The translations under genes were made by a program, and so were the position numbers. Shown one piece after another: positions 37,325 to 46,728 of a stretch of 64,000 bases of DNA (the stretch's first letter is position 1; every line of letters starts with the position of its first letter). The notes beneath the pieces are model-generated. The model did no database searches. It saw only the letters and a program-made list of their open reading frames with translations, and was not told the DNA's origin. The DNA comes from Sphingobacteriales bacterium. Its GTDB lineage: Bacteria > Bacteroidota > Bacteroidia > Chitinophagales > Chitinophagaceae. The stretch covers positions 310,001-374,000 of the forward strand of contig JACPUV010000026.1 of assembly GCA_016192105.1 (NCBI GenBank). The letters run 5' to 3'.

Positions 37325-38833
37325 ATGGGCAAACCAACAGGATTTAAAGAATTTAACCGGGAACTGCCGGGTAAGCAGCCGGTGGAAGAGCGGCTGAAGC
37401 ATTACCATGAATTTATGGGCCGGTACAGCGAAGAGAAGCTGAACCACCAGGCCGCCCGTTGTATGAATTGCGGTGTACCTTTTTGTCATCACGGGTGTCC
37501 GCTTGGCAATGTGATCCCCGAATTCAATGATGCCGTGTACCGGAAGGACTGGAGAGAGGCTTATGAGGTGCTGACCTCTACCAATAATTTCCCCGAATTC
37601 ACCGGACGCATTTGCCCTGCTCCCTGTGAAACAGCCTGTGTACTGGGTATCAACCAGCCGGCCATCACCATTGAAGAAATTGAAAAACATATTATCGAAC
37701 TCGCGTTTGATAAAGGATTTGTCAAACCCCGCAAGCCCAATCTCCGCTCCGGGAAGAAAGTGGCTGTAATTGGCTCCGGCCCCGCCGGGATGGCGGCTGC
37801 GGCCCAGCTGAATTATGCGGGGCACTCCGTGACCGTATTTGAACGGGATGAGGCGCCGGGCGGTTTATTACGGTATGGAATACCTGATTTTAAACTGGAG
37901 AAATGGGTGGTGGACCGCCGCGTAGGGATAATGGAAGAAGAAGGGGTCGTATTCAAATGTCATTCCAATGTCGGAGTGAATGTCAGCATCAATGACCTGC
38001 TGCGGGAGTTCAATGCCATCGTACTCGCCGGGGGCAGCACGGTTCCCCGCAACCTGTCCATTCCCGGGCGGGAACTAAAAGGGGTTCACTTCGCCATGGA
38101 CTTCCTGAAACAAAACAATAAAAGAGTGGCAGGGAAGGATTTCCTGGCGCACCGGGATATTGAAAGCAATATTTTAACAGAAGAAGTAAAAGCTTCCGGG
38201 AAGAATGTGGTGGTGATCGGGGGTGGAGATACAGGCAGCGATTGTGTGGGCACCTCCAACCGGCACGGGGCCAAATCCGTTACCCAGTTCGAGTTATTGC
38301 CCAAACCCCCGGTTGAAAGAAATGAATTTATGCCCTGGCCTGCATATCCCATGTTGTTAAAGACCACCACCTCGCATGAGGAAGGCGCCAGCCGCCAGTG
38401 GGCCGTAGCAACGAAAGAATTTATCGGGGATGAGCAGGGCAACCTGAAAGCACTGAAGATCGTGGACCTGGAATGGAAGATCGTGGACGGCCGTCCTGCG
38501 AGTTTCACCGAAGTGGCCGGATCGGAAAGGGAGATCCCCTGTGAACTGGCTTTGCTTGCGATGGGTTTTGTGCATCCGCAACAGGAAGGACTTATCAATG
38601 ACCTGGGTGTGGAACTGGATGAAAGGGGGAATGTAAAAGCAACAGAAAAAGAATACCGCACCAATATCTCCAAAGTATTTGTGGCCGGTGATATGCGCCG
38701 TGGCCAGAGCCTCGTAGTCTGGGCCATCAGCGAAGGCCGTGAGGCGGCCCATAATGTGGATGAGTTCCTGAATAACCAGGCCGGTTCGGTACTGGAAACA
38801 AAGGACGCTTCTATCCTGTCCCATTTGGGCTGA
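37325..38833 (+). CDS. gltD: Glutamate synthase small subunit
   Basis: A 502-residue flavoprotein that delivers electrons from NAD(P)H to GltB. The N-terminal ferredoxin-like domain has the cluster cysteines in CMNCGVPFCHHGCPLGN and in CPAPCETACVLG. The FAD site VAVIGSGPAGMAAAAQL and the second Rossmann motif VVVIGGGDTGSDCVG are both present, and VAGDMRRGQSLVVWAISEG near the C-terminus is the usual flavin motif. Length is standard. Confidence 0.97.
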   Translation: MGKPTGFKEFNRELPGKQPVEERLKHYHEFMGRYSEEKLNHQAARCMNCGVPFCHHGCPLGNVIPEFNDAVYRKDWREAYEVLTSTNNFPEFTGRICPAPCETACVLGINQPAITIEEIEKHIIELAFDKGFVKPRKPNLRSGKKVAVIGSGPAGMAAAAQLNYAGHSVTVFERDEAPGGLLRYGIPDFKLEKWVVDRRVGIMEEEGVVFKCHSNVGVNVSINDLLREFNAIVLAGGSTVPRNLSIPGRELKGVHFAMDFLKQNNKRVAGKDFLAHRDIESNILTEEVKASGKNVVVIGGGDTGSDCVGTSNRHGAKSVTQFELLPKPPVERNEFMPWPAYPMLLKTTTSHEEGASRQWAVATKEFIGDEQGNLKALKIVDLEWKIVDGRPASFTEVAGSEREIPCELALLAMGFVHPQQEGLINDLGVELDERGNVKATEKEYRTNISKVFVAGDMRRGQSLVVWAISEGREAAHNVDEFLNNQAGSVLETKDASILSHLG

Positions 38834-39299
38834 TACAACCGATAAAATTTTTCAACCCAACTGTCTTCCGCATTTTCCGGGAGACATTTTTTTTAGCCCA
38901 ATTCCTTCCCTGCAATAGAATTGTACAAACGCTAACCGGCTCTTACCCGCCTTCTCTTATATCTTAATTCAGTAAACCTGACCAGTTTCCCGTACAGAGA
39001 ACTAAGATTAACGACACGCTCTCCGACTGTCTTCTTTTGTCGTTTCTAATCTGTTCAAACTACCGGGTTTGCAGTAAAAATATCTTCCTTTTATCCCCGG
39101 TTTAGGCCATTTGTAAATTACATTATAAATATTTAATATTTATTTATTTTTTGCGAATTTGTTGACTTAACCTAAGTTTTCATATAAATTTTCAAAATTA
39201 TTTATTAAACTAACACATGTTAACCTCGTATTTTTCTATTTTTAGGCAGAATTTATCAAATAGTTACTTTTTCTAATGTTTAACTAAAAAATCTAGCTC
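38834..39299 (+). promoter_or_regulatory. AT-rich region upstream of amt
   Basis: A 466-base gap without a gene. The last 190 bases are much more AT-rich than the surroundings and contain TAACACATGTTA (39211-39222), with 5-base inverted arms, plus CTTAACCTAAG near 39168. These are plausible operator sites for nitrogen control of amt, but no known consensus (NtrC, sigma-54) was found. No tRNA or small RNA was recognised. Confidence 0.4.
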
Positions 39300-40694
39300 A
39301 TGAGTAAAAGAAAAGCAAAACAAATCCTGCCGTTTGTCTTCCTGGTGGCGGTTGCCATTTTTGCCATGTTTATTAAACCCGCCGCTGATTATGTTCCGGG
39401 AGCCAGCGATCCACAGTACAGTTCAGCCGACATTGCCTGGGTGCTGGTGTCCACCGCACTGGTGTTTTTAATGACACCCGGGCTGGCCTTCTTCTATGGA
39501 GGAATGGTTCACCGCAAAAATGTGATCTCCACCATGATCAAAAGTACCGTAGCCGCAGGAGTGGTAGGTATTCTTTGGGTGGTATGCGGATTCAGTCTTG
39601 CTTTTGGTGAAACCGTGAAAGGGTTTATCGGGAATCCTGAAACCTTTGCCTTTTTTAATGGGGTAAAATCAGGTGCCGCCTGGCCTTTCGCCAATACGAT
39701 CCCGCTGAGCCTCTTCTCCCTGTTCCAGCTGATGTTTGCAATCATCACCCCGGGGCTGGTGGTAGGTGCGGTAGCAGAACGTATCCGCTTTACTTCCTAC
39801 CTGCTCTTTATTTTTCTATTCTCCCTGCTGGTTTACGCACCGGTTGCACACTGGAGCTGGCACCCGGAAGGATTCCTGGCTAAAATGGGTGCATTTGACT
39901 TCGCCGGTGGTACTGTTGTACATATCACAGCCGGTTGTGCCGCCCTTGCTGGTGCCATGGTACTGAAGAGAAGAAGATCGCATATCGAACAAAAAGAAAT
40001 TCCCCCGGCCAACGTACCCTATGTACTGATCGGTACCGGTTTACTCTGGTTCGGCTGGTTTGGGTTCAATGCAGGTTCCGCCGTTGGAGCAAATTCACTG
40101 GCAGTAAATGCCTTTGGCACTACTTCCACTGCCGCTTCTTCCGCAGGTCTGGCCTGGATGTTCTTTGATGTTATCAAAGGGAAAAAACCTTCTGTACTCG
40201 GGTTCTGTATCGGGGCCGTTGTCGGACTGGTGGCTATTACTCCTGCTGCAGGTTTTGTAGGAATTCCCCAGAGTATCATCATTGGCCTCGTTGGCGCCCT
40301 TGTTTCCAATATAGCCGTTAGTATCAAACAGAAATCCAAACTGGATGACACACTGGATGTATTCCCCTGTCACGGTTTAGGTGGTATGGTGGGTATGCTG
40401 CTTACCGGTGTATTCGCCAGTAAGGCTGTAAATTCAGCGGGTCCGGATGGCCTGTTCTATGGCAACCCGGGGTTTCTCTTTATACAGTTTAAAGCCATGG
40501 CCATTGTAGCTGCTTACAGTTTTGTAGTTTCCTATGGCATCTTTAAGTTCATCAACTTCATCGTTCCGATGCGTGTAAGTGAAAGCGAGGAAGAGGAAGG
40601 ACTGGATTCTTCACAACATGATGAGAAATACATGCAGGGCACTTTACTGGTACATAACAACGGCGCCTTTGAAGAAAAGCCTGCAGATATCTAA
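39300..40694 (+). CDS. amt: Ammonium transporter
   Basis: A 464-residue Amt/MEP/Rh protein of the inner membrane that takes up ammonium. The chain shows the usual series of about eleven helices after a first hydrophobic segment (ILPFVFLVAVAIFAMF). FYGGMVHRKN is the Amt signature start; the twin pore histidines lie in VVHITAGCAALAGAM and CHGLGGMVGMLLTG. The cytoplasmic tail is acidic (SESEEEEGLDSSQHDEK). The usual partner glnK is not adjacent; a porin gene follows. Placement after gltBD fits a nitrogen assimilation block. Confidence 0.95.
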   Translation: MSKRKAKQILPFVFLVAVAIFAMFIKPAADYVPGASDPQYSSADIAWVLVSTALVFLMTPGLAFFYGGMVHRKNVISTMIKSTVAAGVVGILWVVCGFSLAFGETVKGFIGNPETFAFFNGVKSGAAWPFANTIPLSLFSLFQLMFAIITPGLVVGAVAERIRFTSYLLFIFLFSLLVYAPVAHWSWHPEGFLAKMGAFDFAGGTVVHITAGCAALAGAMVLKRRRSHIEQKEIPPANVPYVLIGTGLLWFGWFGFNAGSAVGANSLAVNAFGTTSTAASSAGLAWMFFDVIKGKKPSVLGFCIGAVVGLVAITPAAGFVGIPQSIIIGLVGALVSNIAVSIKQKSKLDDTLDVFPCHGLGGMVGMLLTGVFASKAVNSAGPDGLFYGNPGFLFIQFKAMAIVAAYSFVVSYGIFKFINFIVPMRVSESEEEEGLDSSQHDEKYMQGTLLVHNNGAFEEKPADI

Positions 40695-40701
40695 ATAAAA
40701 T

Positions 40702-40768
40702 CGAAAAAGGCACTGCATGGTGGGATCAACTTCTCGCAAAAGCTCATCCCTGCTGTGCCCTTTTCTTA
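40702..40768 (+). terminator. Stem-loop between amt and porin
   Basis: AAAAAGGCAC and GTGCCCTTTT form the base of a stem, and GGGAT with ATCCC the top, around an internal loop. A short T tract follows. It may act as a leaky terminator that lowers porin expression relative to amt. Confidence 0.5.
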
Positions 40769-40778
40769 ACATCTAAAA

Positions 40779-41897
40779 ATGTACACAATGTTACAAAAAT
40801 ATTTTGTGGCTGTAATCAGCCTGTTTTCCATAACCTGTTCTTTCGCACAAACTGCCTCTGTCACAACCGATTCGATGACAACTTCCGCACCCGAAAATGC
40901 AAAAAAAGAGCCCGTTTTAGTTATTACCGGATCTGTTGATGCCTATTACAAACTGGATTTTGCCAAAACAACAGCCAACAGCCTGACCAGCTTTACCCAA
41001 ACGCATAATGCCTTTTCCCTGGGCATGGCCAGTGTAAAATTTGAGCACAAAGGAGATAAAGTAAGCGCAGTGGCCGACCTCGGTTTTGGTCCCCGCGCTA
41101 AGGATTTCTCCTATGCAGATGCCGGGATCACCCAGGCGATTAAACAATTATATGTGAGCTACTCCCCTGCTGATTGGCTGAAATTCACCCTTGGCACCTG
41201 GGGTACGCATGTGGGGTACGAACTGCTGGACCCTCAACTGAACCGGAACTACAGCATGAGCTATATGTTTTCCAATGGCCCGTTCTCCCATACCGGCCTG
41301 AAAGCGGAGGTCAGCAAAGGTAAACACGGATTTATGCTGGGAGTTGCCAATGTCACCGACTTCAGGACCCCTCCATCCGGCTATATCAACAAAAAATTCC
41401 TGATCGCCCAGTACTCAATCGCGCCTACGGAGAATATCAAATTGTATTTGAATTATGTGGGAGGGCAGAACCCGGATACATCAAAAACCAGCCAGTTTGA
41501 TGCTGTGATAACCGCCAAAGTCTCTGACAAATTTAATATGGGTTTTAACGGCACGATTAACAATACCCGGCTTTGGGATGGCAGCAAAAGTATGGACGCC
41601 AAAGCCTGGGGTGGAGCGGCCATTTACCTGAACCTGGACCCCAAACCCTGGTTCGGACTTACCCTTCGCGAAGAAATGTTCAATGACAAGCACCAGTTCA
41701 AAACCGCCAGCTATGCAATGGAAGGTTGTACCATTTTAGCTACGACCCTGTCTGCAAATTTCAAAACAGGCGGCTTTACATTTATCCCGGAACTGAGGAT
41801 CGATCAAACAAATAAGAAAGTGCTGTTTACTGACAAAGACGGTGCCTATACAAAATCGGCTGCCAGTTTCCTGATCGCGGCAATTTATTCCTTCTAA
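40779..41897 (+). CDS. Outer-membrane porin-like beta-barrel protein
   Basis: A 372-residue protein with signal peptide (FVAVISLFSITCSFAQ) and a body made of alternating hydrophobic strands ending with a C-terminal aromatic residue (LIAAIYSF), the hallmark of an outer-membrane barrel. Family resemblance is to the Bacteroidota proteins annotated as porin, DcaP- or OprP-like. A second ATG at 40788 would remove three residues. Its place directly after amt suggests that it lets ammonium or small nitrogen compounds through the outer membrane; this is inference from context. Confidence 0.75.
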   Translation: MYTMLQKYFVAVISLFSITCSFAQTASVTTDSMTTSAPENAKKEPVLVITGSVDAYYKLDFAKTTANSLTSFTQTHNAFSLGMASVKFEHKGDKVSAVADLGFGPRAKDFSYADAGITQAIKQLYVSYSPADWLKFTLGTWGTHVGYELLDPQLNRNYSMSYMFSNGPFSHTGLKAEVSKGKHGFMLGVANVTDFRTPPSGYINKKFLIAQYSIAPTENIKLYLNYVGGQNPDTSKTSQFDAVITAKVSDKFNMGFNGTINNTRLWDGSKSMDAKAWGGAAIYLNLDPKPWFGLTLREEMFNDKHQFKTASYAMEGCTILATTLSANFKTGGFTFIPELRIDQTNKKVLFTDKDGAYTKSAASFLIAAIYSF

Positions 41898-41901
41898 TTA
41901 A

Positions 41902-41932
41902 AAGGGTTGCGGGTAATTCCCGCAACCCTTTC
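41902..41932 (+). terminator. Hairpin after the porin gene
   Basis: AAGGGTTGCGGG and CCCGCAACCCTT are perfect 12-base arms with a five-base loop, immediately after the porin stop. The T tract is short, so termination may rely on the next hairpins. Confidence 0.7.
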
Positions 41933-41990
41933 AAAATAGTTAACCGGTCGCCCGGTTAGACCTATCTAAGTGGCAAGCAATCGTTAGCCG

Positions 41991-42017
41991 CCCCCTGTTT
42001 CCACAGGGGGCTTTTTG
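41991..42017 (+). terminator. Terminator before the aguA gene end
   Basis: CCCCCTGT (41991-41998) and ACAGGGGG (42003-42010) form a perfect stem with a TTCC loop followed by CTTTTTG. Another hairpin, TAACCGG/CCGGTTA, lies at 41941-41958. The T tract is on the plus side, so it serves the amt-porin transcript. Confidence 0.75.
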
Positions 42018-42021
42018 CATT

Positions 42022-43068
42022 CTATACAAGGGGTTCCTGCTGGCTCAGGCAATGGAAACTGCCAAGCCCCCAGATAATATCAGTGGAATCAATCCCCACC
42101 ACTTCCCTGCCCGGAAAACAATCCTGGATAATCCGGAGGGCCTTCTCATCCCGGTCCGAACGGAACGTGGGAACGATCACAGATCTGTTAGCAATATAAA
42201 AATTCGCATACGAGCAGGGCAGCCGCTGGCCTTCATAGACCAGTTCTTCCGGCATGGGCAGCTCAATAATGGTCAGCTGCTTACCATTCAGCAACCGCAT
42301 GCTTTTTAATTGACGGAGATTGTGCTGCAGCAATTCGTAGTTCTCATCGTTCTTGTCTTCTTCAATAACGGTAATAACTGTATCCTCATTGACAAATCGC
42401 ACCGTATCATCAATATGCCCGTCGGTATCATCGCCCACTATGCCTTCGTCCACCCAAAGCACCTGTTCCATCCCATAATATGCACAAAGGTATTTTTCAA
42501 TCTGTACTTTATTCAACTGCGGATTCCGGTTGGGGTTCAGCAAGCAGGCGGTGGACGTCATAACCGTTCCGTTCCCGTTAAATTCCACCGAACCGCCCTC
42601 CATCACAATCCCCGGGTGATAGACAGGCATATGGAAATGTTTACCGATCAGCGTCGGTACCACATCATCCAGGTCATAGGGAGGGTATTTGTTTCCCCAG
42701 GCATTGTAACCCCAGTCCACAATCACTTTTTTGATATCCGCCCCGGGGTTAATTAAGAAGGCCGGTCCGTGATCCCGGCACCAGGCATCATTCGTAGGGT
42801 GAAAAAAAAATTCCACTTTGCTCAGGTCCGCCCCTTCCAGTTGCAGATGCCCGGTAGCAAATGTTTTCATGGCTTCATCCGCCACATTGATATTTACTTT
42901 CTCCCCCTTCGTCAGTTCTTTAATAAACTTCGAATAAGCAGGGTAAATCGTATCAATCTTACCCGGCCAGGAGGCTTCCTTATGCGGCCAGCTTAGCCAG
43001 GTGGCTGCATGCGGAGCAAATTCCGCCGGAAAATAATAGCCCAGGTCCTTCGGTGTATGTTGTGTCAT
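42022..43068 (-). CDS. aguA: Agmatine deiminase
   Basis: A 348-residue enzyme of the guanidino-group-modifying superfamily, converting agmatine to N-carbamoylputrescine. The catalytic Cys is in GLGSFHCLSQQEP close to the C-terminus; CRDHGPAFLIN, GGSVEFNGNGTVM and DDTDGHIDDTVRF give the other active-site acids and His. Length is typical. Its start codon overlaps the stop of aguB by one base (TAATG), so the two are translationally coupled and form the agmatine route to putrescine. Confidence 0.94.
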   Translation of the reverse strand: MTQHTPKDLGYYFPAEFAPHAATWLSWPHKEASWPGKIDTIYPAYSKFIKELTKGEKVNINVADEAMKTFATGHLQLEGADLSKVEFFFHPTNDAWCRDHGPAFLINPGADIKKVIVDWGYNAWGNKYPPYDLDDVVPTLIGKHFHMPVYHPGIVMEGGSVEFNGNGTVMTSTACLLNPNRNPQLNKVQIEKYLCAYYGMEQVLWVDEGIVGDDTDGHIDDTVRFVNEDTVITVIEEDKNDENYELLQHNLRQLKSMRLLNGKQLTIIELPMPEELVYEGQRLPCSYANFYIANRSVIVPTFRSDRDEKALRIIQDCFPGREVVGIDSTDIIWGLGSFHCLSQQEPLV

Positions 43069-43943
43069 TAATCTTCGTCAATAAATCTTTGGGTAATGGG
43101 GGCATAAGAATCAATTCGCCTGTCACGCATAAATGGCCAGTGTGTTCTGTATTGATCGGTCTTGGCCAGATCCAGTTCCAGCACAGTAGTCTCCTCCTGT
43201 TCATGCGATGCTTTGTAAAGTATCGTCCCAAAAGGATTCGAAACGAATGAACCGCCCCAGAATTTCATGGCGCCGTTTTGTTCCAGCCCTACCCGGTTCA
43301 CGCTTACCACGTGCACACCATTCGCCACTGCATGACTGCGTTGAATGGTTTGCCAGGCCCCGTATTGCTCGGTATTGGTGGCTTCGTCCTGCGCGGTGGC
43401 CCATCCGATCGCTGTAGGATAAAACAGGATCTCCGCTCCCATTAAAGCGGTAATCCGGGCGGCTTCCGGGTACCATTGGTCCCAGCAGATCAATACGCCA
43501 ATGGTCGCATACCGGGTCTTCCACACTTTATAACCCAGGTCGCCGGGCGTAAAATAGAATTTCTCGTAATACGCAGGGTCATCCGGGATATGCATTTTCC
43601 GGTACTTGCCAAGATAAGAGCCATCCGCATCGATTACAGCCGTGGTATTGTGATAAAGCCCCTGTGCCCTTTTCTCAAACAGGGAAGCAATGATCACCAC
43701 GCCCAACTCACCGGCAATTTTTTGCAGGGTTTCCGTGCTGGGGCCGGGAACAGGTTCCGCCAGTTTGAAATGTTCATAATCTTCCACATCACAGAAGTAC
43801 AAAGAAGTGAACAGCTCCTGCAGGCAAACGATCTGTGCCCCCCCTGCCGCCGCTTTTTTCACCCCTTCAATGGCCTTGGCCAGGTTAGCTTCCCTGCTGC
43901 CGGTACAGGACATCTGTACCAGCCCGACATTGACTTTACTCAT
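43068..43943 (-). CDS. aguB: N-carbamoylputrescine amidase
   Basis: A 291-residue carbon-nitrogen hydrolase that finishes putrescine synthesis. The start MSKVNVGLVQMSC at 43943 is preferred; the frame is open for 25 more codons but with unrelated content. The Glu-Lys-Cys triad is visible in CLQELFTS, KYRKMHIPDD and GVLICWDQWYPE. The hydrolase precedes the deiminase in the transcript, opposite to the reaction order. Confidence 0.94.
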   Translation of the reverse strand: MSKVNVGLVQMSCTGSREANLAKAIEGVKKAAAGGAQIVCLQELFTSLYFCDVEDYEHFKLAEPVPGPSTETLQKIAGELGVVIIASLFEKRAQGLYHNTTAVIDADGSYLGKYRKMHIPDDPAYYEKFYFTPGDLGYKVWKTRYATIGVLICWDQWYPEAARITALMGAEILFYPTAIGWATAQDEATNTEQYGAWQTIQRSHAVANGVHVVSVNRVGLEQNGAMKFWGGSFVSNPFGTILYKASHEQEETTVLELDLAKTDQYRTHWPFMRDRRIDSYAPITQRFIDED

Positions 43944-43995
43944 AGTGGGTAAATTGAGATGCAAAAATAGCAGATAGAATCCCCTTTTACAATAA

Positions 43996-46575
43996 TCAGG
44001 CAGAATTCCTCCCCGCATTGATTATCCCGAATGAACAACGCATCGCCAGCTTCTCATAGGTTTCTTTCACCTGAGCCGGCGCCCCCTGTTCATCCAGTTC
44101 CCGGATCCGGGTCATCGCATATTGCTGGATGGTTACCAGCGGTAATACGATCCGCTCCCGCATTTGTATGGATGCCTGTTCCACGGGATAATCAGCCATC
44201 AGTTCATTGTTGCCCGTGATCTTGAACAGGTATTGTTTCGTAAGCCCGTATTCGTCATGGATCATCTGCCAGAGATCCCCGAATTGTTTGTGCTGCGCCA
44301 GGAAAGCCGTAAGCGGGAAAAAGGATTTCATCATCGCCATCTCGCAGTTATCGAGCAGGGTACGGAAAAACAAGGACTGGTGATACAGCTTCTGCAATTG
44401 GAGCAGCTTCCCCTTTTTCTCCATGACCTGCAAAGCCGAACCCACCCCGAAATAACCGGTCACATTCTGTTTCAGCTGGCTCCAGGAACCGGCAAAAGGA
44501 ATAGCCCGGAGATCTTTTAACGATAATCCCGAAGCAGCGCCCCTTTTAGCGGGGCGGCTGCCGATATTGGTTTCGCTGTAAAACCGCAGGGGGCTCACCT
44601 GCAGTAAATAATCGGCCAGGTAAGGATGATCCCTCAGTGACTTGTACGCATTGAACCCTTCCTGCGCCAGTTCCTGTATCAGGGTTTCCTCCCGCTCACT
44701 CAGGGTGATATCGCGGCTGGAGAACAGGTCATTGCTGATTCCGGCATTGAGCAGTTGTTCGATATTGAACTGCGCCGCATCGATCGTTCCGAAATTCGAA
44801 CTGACCGTCTGTCCCTGTATGGTGAGTTGTATTTCCTTATTGGCAATATTATGTCCCATGGATGCATAAAACTTATGAGTCTTGCCCCCACCCCGTGAAG
44901 GCGGCCCCCCCCGGCCATCGAAGAAGATCACATCCATGCCGTTTTCCCGCGAGATCCGGGTCAGTTCTTCCTTTGCTTTATAAATGCTCCAGTTCGCCAT
45001 CAGGTAACCGCCGTCCTTGGTCCCGTCCGAGAAGCCCAGCATGATCGTCTGCCGGTTACCGCGGCGTTTCAAATGTTCGCGGTACACCGGGTGCGTATAT
45101 AAAGTATTCATCACAGCTGCCGCCTGTTTCAGGTCATCAATGGTTTCGAAGAGGGGCACGATGTCCACATTCATTTCTTCCTTCTTCCAGCCGGCCAGCA
45201 GGAACAGGCCATAGACTTCCATCGCATTCAGGGCGCTGTTGCACTGGCTGATGATATACCGGTTACATCCATCCGGACCATTGTACAGCTGGATTTCCCT
45301 GATAATACGAATCGTCTGCAAGGTATCTTTCAGCACCGGGTCATGGATCTTTTCTTCCTCCGGTTGTACTGTTGCTGCTGCGAGTATATTTATTTTTTCG
45401 GGTTCGGAAAGAGCAGTATAATTCTCCGGCAACACATTTCCGGTACCTGCCAGGTCTTCCAGTACTTTCCCGTGAATAGCACTGTCCTGCCGGATGTCCA
45501 GGGAAGCGAAATGCAACCCAAATACACCGATCTTGTTGATCAGATTATTGACCATGTGCAGGAACAAGCCGTTATGCTGGTGGACGATGATCTCCCGGAT
45601 CTGATGCAGGGTGGAAAGGATCTCTGTTGTATTCAGGTTGGTTTTATACCCGGGGATAAAGAGATTGCTGTATAATTTGTTTTCCAGTTCCTGCAACAGT
45701 ATATCCACTCCTTCGAATGTGAGCCGCCTCCGCAATTTCCGCACATCCATGTAATAGCACTTGATGATACCTCCGCGCAGGGCATTGGCTACCTGCAGGG
45801 TGGTTTCACTCGTTACATAGGGGTTACCATCACGGTCACCTCCGGGCCAGAAGCCCATCCGGATCACCGGGTTGCTGCTATGGATAGCGTCCGGGAACTG
45901 GCTTTTGAGTACTGTAATAATCTTTCCGGCTGCCGGATAAAAAACATTTTCGAGGTACCAGATCAGGCTGACCGCTTCATCAAAGGGAGTGGGTTTCTTC
46001 TTTTTAAAGAACGGTGTCTTCCCCAATTGCATCAGGTAGGTATTGACCAGGCTGGTGTTGTTCTCCGCCAGGGCTTTCGAAAGATCATTAATGATCCCCA
46101 GTACGGGCCCCGGGTAAAATTGTGTCGGGTGCGCAGTAAGGACAAGGCGTATGGCGAAATCATTCAGCTTGGCAGAGAGTTCGTCCTGCTTGTTACCCTG
46201 GAGTACCTCTGACTCAAGGTGCTTGAGGGATCCTACCCCGTTCAGGTCATTTACAGATTTAAAAGCCGCATCCTCGAGGGCATCAAAGAGCACCACCTGT
46301 CTTTCGATGTATTGCACAAAACGAAAAAGAAGGTCATTCCGTTCATCGGGTTTGGCATAGGTGGTATGCTTATCAAAAAATTCCTGGATAATTGCGGAAG
46401 GGCTTGATTTCCGTTTATACCCTTCCTCACAGTTGTTGGAGAGCAGGGACAATAAAATGCCCGTTTTCTCTATGCGGTGAAAAGGCAATGAGGTAAAAAG
46501 ACTGTTGTACAGCTGGAAGCGGATGCCCACTTCATTTCTGAATTGCTGTAAAGCCCTGCCGGAAGGGTGATCCAT
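43996..46575 (-). CDS. ppc: Phosphoenolpyruvate carboxylase
   Basis: An 859-residue carboxylase that refills oxaloacetate from PEP and bicarbonate. The essential His is in VLTAHPTQF; GFWPGGDRDGNPYVT and FDGRGGPPSRGGGKTH are the PEP- and bicarbonate-site loops. It belongs to the shorter bacterial type; the C-terminus reads FGIINAGRNSA where most enzymes end in RNTG. The gene ends 52 bases upstream of the aguB start on the same strand, so the three may be co-transcribed, although no functional link is obvious. Confidence 0.95.
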   Translation of the reverse strand: MDHPSGRALQQFRNEVGIRFQLYNSLFTSLPFHRIEKTGILLSLLSNNCEEGYKRKSSPSAIIQEFFDKHTTYAKPDERNDLLFRFVQYIERQVVLFDALEDAAFKSVNDLNGVGSLKHLESEVLQGNKQDELSAKLNDFAIRLVLTAHPTQFYPGPVLGIINDLSKALAENNTSLVNTYLMQLGKTPFFKKKKPTPFDEAVSLIWYLENVFYPAAGKIITVLKSQFPDAIHSSNPVIRMGFWPGGDRDGNPYVTSETTLQVANALRGGIIKCYYMDVRKLRRRLTFEGVDILLQELENKLYSNLFIPGYKTNLNTTEILSTLHQIREIIVHQHNGLFLHMVNNLINKIGVFGLHFASLDIRQDSAIHGKVLEDLAGTGNVLPENYTALSEPEKINILAAATVQPEEEKIHDPVLKDTLQTIRIIREIQLYNGPDGCNRYIISQCNSALNAMEVYGLFLLAGWKKEEMNVDIVPLFETIDDLKQAAAVMNTLYTHPVYREHLKRRGNRQTIMLGFSDGTKDGGYLMANWSIYKAKEELTRISRENGMDVIFFDGRGGPPSRGGGKTHKFYASMGHNIANKEIQLTIQGQTVSSNFGTIDAAQFNIEQLLNAGISNDLFSSRDITLSEREETLIQELAQEGFNAYKSLRDHPYLADYLLQVSPLRFYSETNIGSRPAKRGAASGLSLKDLRAIPFAGSWSQLKQNVTGYFGVGSALQVMEKKGKLLQLQKLYHQSLFFRTLLDNCEMAMMKSFFPLTAFLAQHKQFGDLWQMIHDEYGLTKQYLFKITGNNELMADYPVEQASIQMRERIVLPLVTIQQYAMTRIRELDEQGAPAQVKETYEKLAMRCSFGIINAGRNSA

Positions 46576-46670
46576 TTGGTTAGTTTAAAATGTTTCAAAA
46601 GGCTATAGCAAGCAGGCCCATGAAAATACTTCATTTACCGGATAGTTCCGTTTATTCTATGGGTAGCTGC

Positions 46671-46703
46671 TAAAAAAATGCCCCCGGTCAATCCGGAGGC
46701 ATT
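46671..46703 (-). terminator. Terminator after rplQ
   Basis: On the minus strand AATGCCTCCGG and CCGGGGGCATT form an 11-base stem (one U-G pair), with a five-base loop and a run of T. It closes the infA to rplQ cluster. Confidence 0.88.
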
Positions 46704-46728
46704 GGTATCAAACAGATGTTAGCTTTCT

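Noticed and set aside
41941..41990. tRNA-like fold
   Set aside because: The TAACCGG/CCGGTTA stem is isolated, and no acceptor or T-arm pairing could be drawn.
43944..44018. N-terminal extension of aguB
   Set aside because: The 25 extra residues are unlike the family and overlap the ppc 3' end; MSKVNVGLVQMSC is the natural start.
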